A stretch of 64,000 nt of DNA, from positions 1 to 64,000 of the forward strand of contig JAGPFC010000009.1 in NCBI GenBank assembly GCA_018056685.1, read 5' to 3'. Of the stretch, positions 36,029-43,946 are shown piece after piece. Under the pieces are notes generated by a model. It did no database searches. It was not told the origin of the DNA and saw nothing but the letters and a program-made list of their open reading frames with translations. Origin of the DNA: Smithella sp. (lineage in GTDB: Bacteria > Desulfobacterota > Syntrophia > Syntrophales > Smithellaceae). A program made the position numbers and the translations under genes. Each line of letters starts with the position of its first letter. Positions within the stretch are counted from its first letter, which is position 1.

Positions 36029-39000
36029 TTAGCCTTCGTTTAAATTATATATCTGTGCCAAAACTTCTTCGTTGTTGAAACCGTTGAGGTCCACGGCGTT
36101 CATGCGACAGGACGCTGTGCAAACTCCGCAGCCCTTGCAAAGTACCGCGTTGACTTCGGCACAGCCTTCCGCCACGTTCACGCTGATCGCGCTGTAGGGA
36201 CAGTTGATTTCGCACAAACCGCACGCGGAACATCTTTCCTTGTTCACATAAGCCGTCTTGCCTTCCGCCTCGATGTAATCCAGCGTCAGAATCGTGCAGG
36301 CACGTGATACCGCAGCGTTGGCCTGGGTAACGGTTTCATCGCTGAATTTCGGTGAATGAGACATGCCGCACATGAACACACCGTCCGTCGCGAAATCGAC
36401 CGGGCGTAATTTGACATGTGCTTCCATGAAGAAACCGTCCTGATTGGTCGGTACTTTCAGCATCTGGCCAATGGCCGCGTTTTCCGGATTCGGCACAACG
36501 CCGACGCTCAGCACGACCGCATCAGCCGGCAGCGTCACGGATTCATTCATAATCGGATCAAAGACTTTCACTTCCACCTTGTCGCCTGCGGCAACCACTT
36601 CCGGTTTGCGGTCTTCTTCATAAGAGATAAACTTGATATTCGCTTCACGCGCCTTCTTGTAATAATCTTCCTTGAACGCGAAGGTGCGGATGTCACGGTA
36701 AATGATCGTGATGTCGCGCGAAGGATCGGCCGCCTTGAGTTCCAGCGCGTTCTTGATCGCTTCCGAGCAGCAGTAACGGCTGCAGTAGGGTCTTTCCTTG
36801 TCGCGGCTTCCCACGCAATTAATCATGACAATATTTTTCAGGGCAGCCAGTTTGGAATCCTTACCATAAATCATGGTTTCAAGTTCACGCTGTGTTTTCA
36901 CTGCAGCGTTCTGGCCATAGAGATATTCCTTGGTCTTGTTCTCGTAAGCGCCGGTGGCCACAATCACAACACCGTGTTCAAAGACCTTTTCGCCGTCTTT
37001 GGCTTTGACTGTCGTCTTATAATTGCCGATGAAGCCTTCGATCTTCTCGATCTTGGCGCCGGTGGTTACCGTGATCAACGGATTCTTGTAAACTCTATCC
37101 AGAAGGCCTTTCAAATGAGCCTGCGCGTCAAGGCCTTCCAGTGTTTTATAGAGATGATTGTAATTACCGCCGAGACGGTCTTCCTTCTCCACGATGAACG
37201 AAGCAAATCCCTGATCGGCCAGCGACAGCGCCGCGGTCATACCGGCCAGACCGCCGCCGATAATCAAGGCCTGATGATTCACGGATAATTGACCGGGTTT
37301 TAACGGTTTGAGATACTGAGCCTTGGCCACCGCCATGCGCAGCAGGTCTTTGGCTTTTTCCGTGGCTGCTTCCGGCTCGTGCATATGCACCCAGGAGTTC
37401 TGATCGCGGATATTGGCCATCTCAAAGAGATAGCGGTTTAAGCCGGCTTTCTCGCAGTTTTCCTGGAACAGCCCTTCATGCGTTCTGGGCGAGCAGGATG
37501 CCACAACCACGCGGGTCAGATTCTGTTCCTCGATAACCTCTTTCATCTTCACGGCGGTGTCCTGCGAACAGGTGAAAAGATTGTCAGCCGTGTAAACAAC
37601 GGTGGGCAGCGTCGCGGCATAATCACGAACAGCGGGAACGTTGACAACGCCACCGATGTTAATACCGCAGTGACAGACAAATACGCCGGTGCGCACGCCC
37701 TGTCCGCGCATATCTTTTTCTTCCGGGTTTTCCACCGGAGTAATCATGGTGCCGCGCTTGGAGGCGAGCAGGCCTTCCGCGCAGGCTGCCGCGGCAGAAG
37801 CTTCCATAACGGTTTCGGGAATATCCTTGGGACCGCCGAAGGCGCCGCAGACAAACACGCCGGGACGCGAGGTCTGTACCGGATTTTCCAGAGCAGTCTT
37901 GCAAAAACCGTGCTCTTCCAGTTCAACACCAAGGCTGGCAGCCAGCTGTTTGGCTTCCTTGGGAGGCATGAGACCGACGGACAGAACAACCATGTCGAAT
38001 TCTTCTTCGGTCAGGGTTCCATCCTGGTTGACATAGGTGATCAACAGATTGTTGGTCTGCTGCAATTCTTTGATGGTGGACGGCATGGAGCGGATGTAAC
38101 GGATGCCGTATTCGTCCTTGGCGCGATTGACAAACCGGTCGAAATCCTTGCCGTGTGCGCGAATATCCATATAGAAAATGGTGGGTTCCAGACCCTTGGC
38201 GTGTTCCTTACCGATGATCGCCTCTTTGGTGGCATACATACAGCAGACCGATGAGCACCAGCTATTGTCGCAGGAAACATCGCGCGAACCGACGCACTGA
38301 ATGAAGGCAATCTTCTTGGGTTCCTTGCCGTCGGAAATTCTCTGGACGTGACCGAAGAACGGACCAGACGCGGACAGAATTCTTTCAAACTGAAGCGCCG
38401 AAACAACGTTCTTATAGATACCGTAGCCATATTCGCCGCGCAGACGGGCGTCGAAAATTTCAAAACCGGGGGATGCGATAATGGCGCCGACCTCGATGGT
38501 TTCTTCGGTAACCTTCATCTCATGATCAATGGCCTTGGCGATACAGGCCTCCACGCACTGATAACATTCGGAACAGACACCGCAGGACAGGCAGCGCAGC
38601 GCTTCGGCTTTGGCCTGCGCCTCACTGAATCCCAGACCGACTTCCTTGAAATTCGTCTTGCGGTCTTCCGGCTTCATCAGCGGATATTTTTCACGCGGAA
38701 CCTTGGAGAAATTGGAAAGATCGGCTTTGTCCGCAAGATCCTTGGTCCAGTCTTTTTCACGACCGGCCTTCATATCCTCGCCGCGCAGATAACGGTCGAT
38801 GGATTTTGCCGCTTCCTTCCCGGAATAAACCGCCTTGACGACGGTCTGGGGACCGGTGGAAACGTCACCACCGGTAAAGATACCGGGAACGTTGGTCGCG
38901 TAAGTGACTTTATCGAAATCGACATTATTCCATTTATTAATCGAGACGCCGCTTTCTTTGGTGATGAAAGACAGATCGGCTTCCTGACCGATGGCGGGAA

Positions 39001-40462
39001 CGATCGCGTCGCATTCAATGATAAATTCGGAGCCCTTGATTTCGACGGGACGACGACGACCGCTCGCATCCGGCTCACCCAGTTCCATGCGCGTACATTC
39101 GATGCCGGTCACTTTCCCATCTTTGCCCACAACGCGTTTCGGAGCGACGAGGAATTTCATTTCAATTCCTTCTTCAATGGCCTCTTCGATTTCCTCCGGA
39201 GACGCCGGCATTTCCGCACGGGTACGCCGATAAAGAATGAAGACTTCTTTCGAACCGGTTCTGACCGCTGTGCGAACAGCATCCATCGCGACGTTACCGC
39301 CGCCGATGACGGCAACCTTGTCGCCGAGGTTGACTTTTTCGCCGAGGTTGACTTTCATCAGGTAATCAACGCCGTGAACCACTCCCTTCATGTCTTCGCC
39401 GGGGATGTTGAGTTTGCTGCTTTTCATCGTGCCGCAGCCGATGAAAACGGCATCGTAATCGGCTTTCAATTTATCAAAGGAAATGTCCTTGCCGATTCTC
39501 TTGTTGAGATGAATTTTCACGCCCAGGTCTTCAATGATCTTGATTTCCGCTTTCAGAACATTCTTGGGAAGACGATATTCCGGAATACCCACGGCCAGCC
39601 AGCCGCCGGCCACGGGCAGAGCTTCGAAAACATCCACATCATAGCCTTCAATGGCCAGATAATAAGCGCAGGTTAATCCCGAAGGACCGGCGCCGACGAC
39701 GGCAACCTTTTTGCCTTTGCTTTCTTTCTTTTCGGGAATATAGCGGGTGTCGCTGTTGAGATCCAGATCAGCGACGAATTGTTTGAGATGCATGATATCA
39801 ATCGGATCATCCACCTTGCCCCGCATACAGGCCGTCTCGCAGGGATGATTGCAAACACGACCGCAGACGATGGGGAAAGGATTATCCTGTTTGATCAGTT
39901 TGAGCGCTTCCTTGAATTTGCCTTCGGCGATCAGCGCCACATAACCCTGAACGCTGATGTGCGTGGGACAGTGGGCTTTACAGGGAGAGGTTCCCACTTT
40001 ATCAATCGCGAATCCGCTGGGAATGGCCTGCGGGAAGTGACGATAGATGGCTTTTCTTTCGCTTAAATTGCCGTTGAATCCGGCAGGAACCGATACGGGA
40101 CAGACTTTGGCGCAGTCCCCGCAACCGGTGCATTTATCCAGATTGACGTACCGCGGAGCAGATGTCATCTTAACTTTGAATTTTCCGGGTTCACCTTCGA
40201 CCGATTCTACGGTTCGGCGTGTTTTTATTTCAACATTCGGATGACGGCCGACTTCGACCAGTTTGGGAGACAATATACAGGCGGAGCAGTCATTGGTCGG
40301 GAAGGTCTTGTCCAACTGAGCCATGACACCGCCGATGCTGATTCCGTTTTCGACGAGATAGACTTTCATACCGGAATTGGCCAAATCGAGAGACGCCTGA
40401 ATACCGGCGATTCCCGAACCCACTACCATTACAGCACCAACTTTTTCGTTATCTTTCAACAC
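36029..40462 (-). CDS. hdrA: Giant HdrA: HdrA with inserted GltD-like module, fused to a second HdrA
   Basis: About 1,477 residues, over twice normal HdrA. First unit: FAD motif GSGIAGIQASLDLANSG, TFPTNDCSACILS, ferredoxin Cys KCTGCGDCAKVCP (near 111). Here a GltD/NADPH-glutamate-synthase-beta-like module of about 470 residues is inserted (CGRVCNHPCETAC, VAVVGAGPSGLTCAYYL, VAVIGGGNVAMDAVRTA), ending in CLSCGVCSECYQCVEAC. The HdrA fold then resumes with CVGSRDVSCDNSWCSSVCC. Second unit (from about 900): N-terminal domain VFVCHCGINIGGVV, flavin GGGLAGMTAALSLADQG, CVGSRDKERPYCSRYCC and C-terminal ferredoxin CSACGLCEINCP/CKGCGVCTASC; it lacks the DCSACI stretch. GTG 40462 has GAGG upstream; ATG 40477 is an alternative. 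Confidence 0.92.
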   Translation of the reverse strand: MLKDNEKVGAVMVVGSGIAGIQASLDLANSGMKVYLVENGISIGGVMAQLDKTFPTNDCSACILSPKLVEVGRHPNVEIKTRRTVESVEGEPGKFKVKMTSAPRYVNLDKCTGCGDCAKVCPVSVPAGFNGNLSERKAIYRHFPQAIPSGFAIDKVGTSPCKAHCPTHISVQGYVALIAEGKFKEALKLIKQDNPFPIVCGRVCNHPCETACMRGKVDDPIDIMHLKQFVADLDLNSDTRYIPEKKESKGKKVAVVGAGPSGLTCAYYLAIEGYDVDVFEALPVAGGWLAVGIPEYRLPKNVLKAEIKIIEDLGVKIHLNKRIGKDISFDKLKADYDAVFIGCGTMKSSKLNIPGEDMKGVVHGVDYLMKVNLGEKVNLGDKVAVIGGGNVAMDAVRTAVRTGSKEVFILYRRTRAEMPASPEEIEEAIEEGIEMKFLVAPKRVVGKDGKVTGIECTRMELGEPDASGRRRPVEIKGSEFIIECDAIVPAIGQEADLSFITKESGVSINKWNNVDFDKVTYATNVPGIFTGGDVSTGPQTVVKAVYSGKEAAKSIDRYLRGEDMKAGREKDWTKDLADKADLSNFSKVPREKYPLMKPEDRKTNFKEVGLGFSEAQAKAEALRCLSCGVCSECYQCVEACIAKAIDHEMKVTEETIEVGAIIASPGFEIFDARLRGEYGYGIYKNVVSALQFERILSASGPFFGHVQRISDGKEPKKIAFIQCVGSRDVSCDNSWCSSVCCMYATKEAIIGKEHAKGLEPTIFYMDIRAHGKDFDRFVNRAKDEYGIRYIRSMPSTIKELQQTNNLLITYVNQDGTLTEEEFDMVVLSVGLMPPKEAKQLAASLGVELEEHGFCKTALENPVQTSRPGVFVCGAFGGPKDIPETVMEASAAAACAEGLLASKRGTMITPVENPEEKDMRGQGVRTGVFVCHCGINIGGVVNVPAVRDYAATLPTVVYTADNLFTCSQDTAVKMKEVIEEQNLTRVVVASCSPRTHEGLFQENCEKAGLNRYLFEMANIRDQNSWVHMHEPEAATEKAKDLLRMAVAKAQYLKPLKPGQLSVNHQALIIGGGLAGMTAALSLADQGFASFIVEKEDRLGGNYNHLYKTLEGLDAQAHLKGLLDRVYKNPLITVTTGAKIEKIEGFIGNYKTTVKAKDGEKVFEHGVVIVATGAYENKTKEYLYGQNAAVKTQRELETMIYGKDSKLAALKNIVMINCVGSRDKERPYCSRYCCSEAIKNALELKAADPSRDITIIYRDIRTFAFKEDYYKKAREANIKFISYEEDRKPEVVAAGDKVEVKVFDPIMNESVTLPADAVVLSVGVVPNPENAAIGQMLKVPTNQDGFFMEAHVKLRPVDFATDGVFMCGMSHSPKFSDETVTQANAAVSRACTILTLDYIEAEGKTAYVNKERCSACGLCEINCPYSAISVNVAEGCAEVNAVLCKGCGVCTASCRMNAVDLNGFNNEEVLAQIYNLNEG

Positions 40463-40535
40463 CTGATTACACCTCATTATTCTGTATTAAAGAACTTAAA
40501 AACTTTATTTTAATGCCGCGCCGCTAGGCGTTTTT

Positions 40536-40564
40536 TCGCTAACACAAATTCAATACACTGTCAA
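40536..40564 (-). promoter_or_regulatory. Candidate promoter of the set A Flx-Hdr operon
   Basis: On minus: TTGACA (40564-40559), 17 bases, then TAGCGA (40541-40536) preceded by TGTGT. The -35 is perfect and the -10 is weak. A similar TGTGCTAAC sits upstream of hdrCB (about 31045), suggesting a shared non-standard -10. Confidence 0.4.
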
Positions 40565-40675
40565 GAGCACAAGCCGAATTTATTTGATTTTTTATGCTAA
40601 CTCATTGATATAAAAAGATTAAAAAAATGACCGGCGTTCACTGACCGGCATTCAAAAATAAATGGTATTTTTTGG

Positions 40676-41278
40676 TCATGAATTTTCGTCAAAAGCCCTT
40701 AAATGATTTTCCAGAAATGCCAGGATATCAACTTTTCCTTTTTGTGTCTTTGCCGAAAATAAAATTGTCTTTTTTTCACTTGATAACTGCAACATTTTTT
40801 CTATCGCGCGTCTTCGGGCTATCGCCTGGTTGTTGGATAATTTGTCGGACTTGGTGAGAACATATAAATAAGGAATGCGGTAATGATCCAGCCAGTCGCG
40901 CAACGATAAATCATCAGCATTGGGGTCACGCCGTATATCCATAATGAAAATCACGAGACAAAGAGATTGCCTCTCCCGAAGATAGACTTCCATCATATCC
41001 CCCCAGTCTTTTTTCACGGACCGGGGAACTTTGGCAAAACCGTATCCGGGCAAATCCACAAAAGATATTTTTTCGTTGATGGTAAAAAAATTGATTAACT
41101 GCGTCCGTCCGGGCGTGTTACTGGTCTTCGCCAGATTTTTGCGGCCGACGATCGTGTTCATCAGCGATGATTTGCCGACGTTGGAACGGCCGACAAATGC
41201 GATCTCCGGCATGATTGCCGGAGGATACTGCGGCGGCCACACGGCACTTTTGACAAATTGAGCACTGGTGATTTTCAT
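40676..41278 (-). CDS. engB: Ribosome biogenesis GTP-binding protein EngB/YsxC
   Basis: A GTPase of 200 residues needed for large-subunit ribosome assembly. G1 is GRSNVGKSSLMN, G2 the TSNTPGRTQ region, G3 DLPGYG, G4 TKSDK and G5 FSAKTQKG. The start at the ATG 41278 (MKITSAQFVKSA) matches the family; a GTG at 41296 is possible. It follows the glycosyltransferase gene closely on the same strand. Confidence 0.94.
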   Translation of the reverse strand: MKITSAQFVKSAVWPPQYPPAIMPEIAFVGRSNVGKSSLMNTIVGRKNLAKTSNTPGRTQLINFFTINEKISFVDLPGYGFAKVPRSVKKDWGDMMEVYLRERQSLCLVIFIMDIRRDPNADDLSLRDWLDHYRIPYLYVLTKSDKLSNNQAIARRRAIEKMLQLSSEKKTILFSAKTQKGKVDILAFLENHLRAFDENS

Positions 41279-41307
41279 AATTTTCTGACGCAACACCTTG
41301 CCTTAAT

Positions 41308-42210
41308 CTATGCGTTCTGTTTTCTCATTGACCTTAAGATCCTTTTTTCTTTCAAAACTAAAAAAGGAAAGGTCAACAGCGTTAAAGCGGAATATATAAT
41401 GATTCCCTTAAAATAACATCCATTTTTCCTCTGTCGTTCCATAATCGGCTTGTAGTATTTCTTAAAAAAATATGCTGTGTAATACAACGACCAGAAAAGT
41501 TTGGCAAGGGCTCCGACTCGCTGCCCACCGGTTTGAACTTCCGAAGGGTGCATATGCACACTGTGAGTATCATTGGTCATAATAATCTTTCCGCCGTTTA
41601 TGTGTATTTTCGCCTGAATGTCGTTTTCTTCACGGAATCCGTTGCCCCGGCTGTAAAAAGTATCCATCTCGTACGATAATACAAGCTCTCTTCTGACCAG
41701 ATAAATGGCGTGGGTAAAAGGAAGTTCTACATCGCTTTTAAACTTCGCATCGGTATTGATATAGAAAAGCCGGAAATCAAAAGGCGGCACGTCAATACTC
41801 CCCTGTCCGAAACGGGCAATCGCTTCAGCCACATTCTCGCCCGCATTGCGGAAAAAATGGCGTCCCGAAGCAATATCCGCCGGCAGACTTTTCAGTTTAT
41901 TAAGACAAACTGTCGTGTAATTTTCTTCCAGAAAATCGTCGTCATCACCGAAAAGAACAAACTCGCCGTGAGCTGCCAGAAGTCCCCGCCGGCGTGAATA
42001 GGGAGCGCCCTGCCTTTTTTCATTTTTCAGATACATCGTTTTTATTCGAGGATATTTCCGGACGAATTCATCAACCACGACAGCCGTTTTGTCCGAGCCT
42101 CCGTCGTCAACAATGATCAGCTCTGCAACAAACTGCTGCCGGTAATACGAATCCAGAACCTGAGCAAGGGTGTACCCCCGGTTGAAGGTGGGAATGATAA
42201 CGCTGATCAT
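41308..42210 (-). CDS. Family 2 glycosyltransferase
   Basis: A 300-residue GT-A fold enzyme: ISVIIPTFNRGYTLAQVL, metal-site DDGGSD and FGDDDDFLEENY, and a C-terminal hydrophobic segment (GIIIYSALTLLTFPFLVL) that would anchor it to the membrane. It probably adds a sugar to a cell-surface glycan; donor and acceptor unknown. The start at MISVIIPTF is typical; an ATG at 42243 would add 11 residues. It stands alone, not in a polysaccharide cluster. Confidence 0.88.
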   Translation of the reverse strand: MISVIIPTFNRGYTLAQVLDSYYRQQFVAELIIVDDGGSDKTAVVVDEFVRKYPRIKTMYLKNEKRQGAPYSRRRGLLAAHGEFVLFGDDDDFLEENYTTVCLNKLKSLPADIASGRHFFRNAGENVAEAIARFGQGSIDVPPFDFRLFYINTDAKFKSDVELPFTHAIYLVRRELVLSYEMDTFYSRGNGFREENDIQAKIHINGGKIIMTNDTHSVHMHPSEVQTGGQRVGALAKLFWSLYYTAYFFKKYYKPIMERQRKNGCYFKGIIIYSALTLLTFPFLVLKEKRILRSMRKQNA

Positions 42211-42409
42211 AAAAGTATCAGTACCCTTCCCGTTACTTGTCATCTCATTTCATAAATACGTACAGGTCAAGACGCTCTATCCTAAATACTTAGACACTGC
42301 ACGTTCATTATTTATTATCCAACACAGTTAAATCTCGGGAGATCGATCATACGGATTTTATCCCTACTTCGTTCAGAAAGGAAATCCGGAGGCGACCGAT
42401 GAGTTTTAT

Positions 42410-42551
42410 GGGCTGTTTAAAAGCGCCGGGATGCTAATGCGCTGGTATCGCGGATTGAGTCCTGCTTTTGTCGCATGTCGCTACGATATGAGTACAGCGC
42501 AATAAAGCAGACCACCGCGCTCTTTAGGAGGTATGCATTTTTCAACAGTCC
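42410..42551. repeat. MITE-like imperfect palindromic element
   Basis: About 142 bases bounded by imperfect inverted ends: GGGCTGTTTAAAAGCGC on the left, and the complement of the right end reads GGACTGTTGAAAAATGC. Inside, CTGCTTT pairs with AAAGCAG and GCGG with CCGC, so the whole element can fold on itself. It has no coding capacity and abuts the stop of the response regulator gene. The end sequence resembles a dispersed repeat type I recall from deltaproteobacterial genomes. The rest of the 42244-42409 gap shows nothing recognisable. Confidence 0.55.
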
Positions 42552-42552
42552 G

Positions 42553-43935
42553 TCATTCCCGTTCAAAGGTGATGCCGTATTTTTCCAGTTTCCGTTCCAG
42601 CGTCGGACGGGAGACCCCCAGGATTTCGCAAATCTCACCTTTATTCTTATCCGTCTCTTTGATAACTTTGCGAATGTAGCGTTCTTCCACTTCGTCGAGT
42701 GTAAGCAACTTGCCCGGCTCGGACGCTTGAAACAAATTCGCGTCACGGTCACCGGCCGGCCCGGCAGCTTCTTCCTTGCCCAACTCGGGAAAATCGTTGA
42801 CTCCCAGCACCTGCCCCTTGGCAACAACGCAGGCGCGGACAAGCAGATTTTCCAGTTCACGGACATTTCCCGGCCAGGTGTATTGCATAAATATTTCCAT
42901 CACTTCATCGGAAACACCGATGATTTTTTTGTGGAGATCCAGATTAATTTTGGTCAGCAGGTAATCGATCAGGGGCGGAATATCCTGACGGCGGGCGCGC
43001 AGCGGCGGCAGCGTAATGGAAACAATGTTCAACCGGTAATACAAATCATCGCGGAATTTGCCTTCCTTGACCAGCGCCTTCAAATCCTTGTTGGTCGCGG
43101 CCATAATCCGTGCGTTGACCTTGACTTTTTCTTTTCCCCCGACTCTGTCAAACTCCATTTCCTGCAGAACACGCAAAAGTTTCGCCTGCAGGTTCACGGA
43201 CATCTCGCTGATCTCATCGAGGAAGACCGAACCAAAACGGGCGAGTTCGAATTTGCCCAGCTTGCGAGCGATCGCGCCGGTAAACGATCCTTTTTCATGA
43301 CCGAACAATTCCGATTCCAGAAGCGTTTCAACAATGGCGGAACAGTTCACAGCAATAAACGGTTCGTCGGGCGACGTATTGTTATGAATGACTTTGGCGA
43401 TTAATTCTTTTCCGGTCCCGCTTTCCCCCTGAATCAGCACGGTGGTACGGCTCTGGGAAACCGTGCCGATGGTTTTAAAAATTTCCCGCATTTCGTTGCC
43501 GGTGCCGATGATATCGCCCACACGAAAGCTGCGGGAAGGTTCCATCAGAAGCCCGTCTATCTTCTTTTCCATTTCCAGGGACTTCAGGGCTTTTTTAATC
43601 GCCAGATCCAGTTCATCGACATTCACGGGTTTGTGAATGTAATCGAAGGCACCGCCCTTCATCGCATTGATCGTTGTTTCCATATCATGAAAGGCGGTGA
43701 TCATAATGACCTTGACGTTTTCATTTTCTTCCTTGAGATCCTCCAGAACAGTAAATCCGTCAATATCCGGAAGACGGATATCGAGAATAACAACATCCGG
43801 TTGTTCCTGGACGTATTTATTCAGACCTTCCGTACCGGTCAGGGCGGTTCGGACTTTGTATCCTTCTTCAGTCAAATACAGATCCAGCGTCTCGGCAATT
43901 GAAGCATCATCATCAATAACAAGAATACTCGGCAT
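42553..43935 (-). CDS. Sigma-54-dependent response regulator (NtrC family)
   Basis: A 460-residue regulator: receiver domain with Asp52 (LDIRLPDIDG) and KPVN. The AAA+ domain has Walker A GESGTGKELIAK, the loop ELFGHEKGSFTGA and Walker B GSVFLDEIS. A C-terminal Fis-type helix-turn-helix follows (KGEICEILGVSRPTLERKLE). It activates sigma-54 promoters when phosphorylated, presumably by the histidine kinase encoded 11 bases upstream. The sigma-54 contact loop reads GSFTGA instead of GAFTGA, a tolerated variant in some members. Targets unknown. Confidence 0.94.
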   Translation of the reverse strand: MPSILVIDDDASIAETLDLYLTEEGYKVRTALTGTEGLNKYVQEQPDVVILDIRLPDIDGFTVLEDLKEENENVKVIMITAFHDMETTINAMKGGAFDYIHKPVNVDELDLAIKKALKSLEMEKKIDGLLMEPSRSFRVGDIIGTGNEMREIFKTIGTVSQSRTTVLIQGESGTGKELIAKVIHNNTSPDEPFIAVNCSAIVETLLESELFGHEKGSFTGAIARKLGKFELARFGSVFLDEISEMSVNLQAKLLRVLQEMEFDRVGGKEKVKVNARIMAATNKDLKALVKEGKFRDDLYYRLNIVSITLPPLRARRQDIPPLIDYLLTKINLDLHKKIIGVSDEVMEIFMQYTWPGNVRELENLLVRACVVAKGQVLGVNDFPELGKEEAAGPAGDRDANLFQASEPGKLLTLDEVEERYIRKVIKETDKNKGEICEILGVSRPTLERKLEKYGITFERE

Positions 43936-43946
43936 ATTAGATTAAC

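Noticed and set aside
36416..37288. A 290-codon open frame on plus
   Set aside because: Antisense shadow of the second HdrA unit, no recognisable domain.
38348..39676. A 442-codon open frame on plus
   Set aside because: It lies entirely antisense to the giant HdrA, whose own frame has clear domains; its composition is that of a shadow frame.
40600..40660. Terminator from the repeated GACCGGC motif ahead of hdrA2
   Set aside because: The two copies are mainly direct repeats (TGACCGGC twice); only a four-base CCGG pairing is available.
42475..43404. A 309-codon open frame on plus
   Set aside because: Antisense to the sigma-54 response regulator, which has full domain support.
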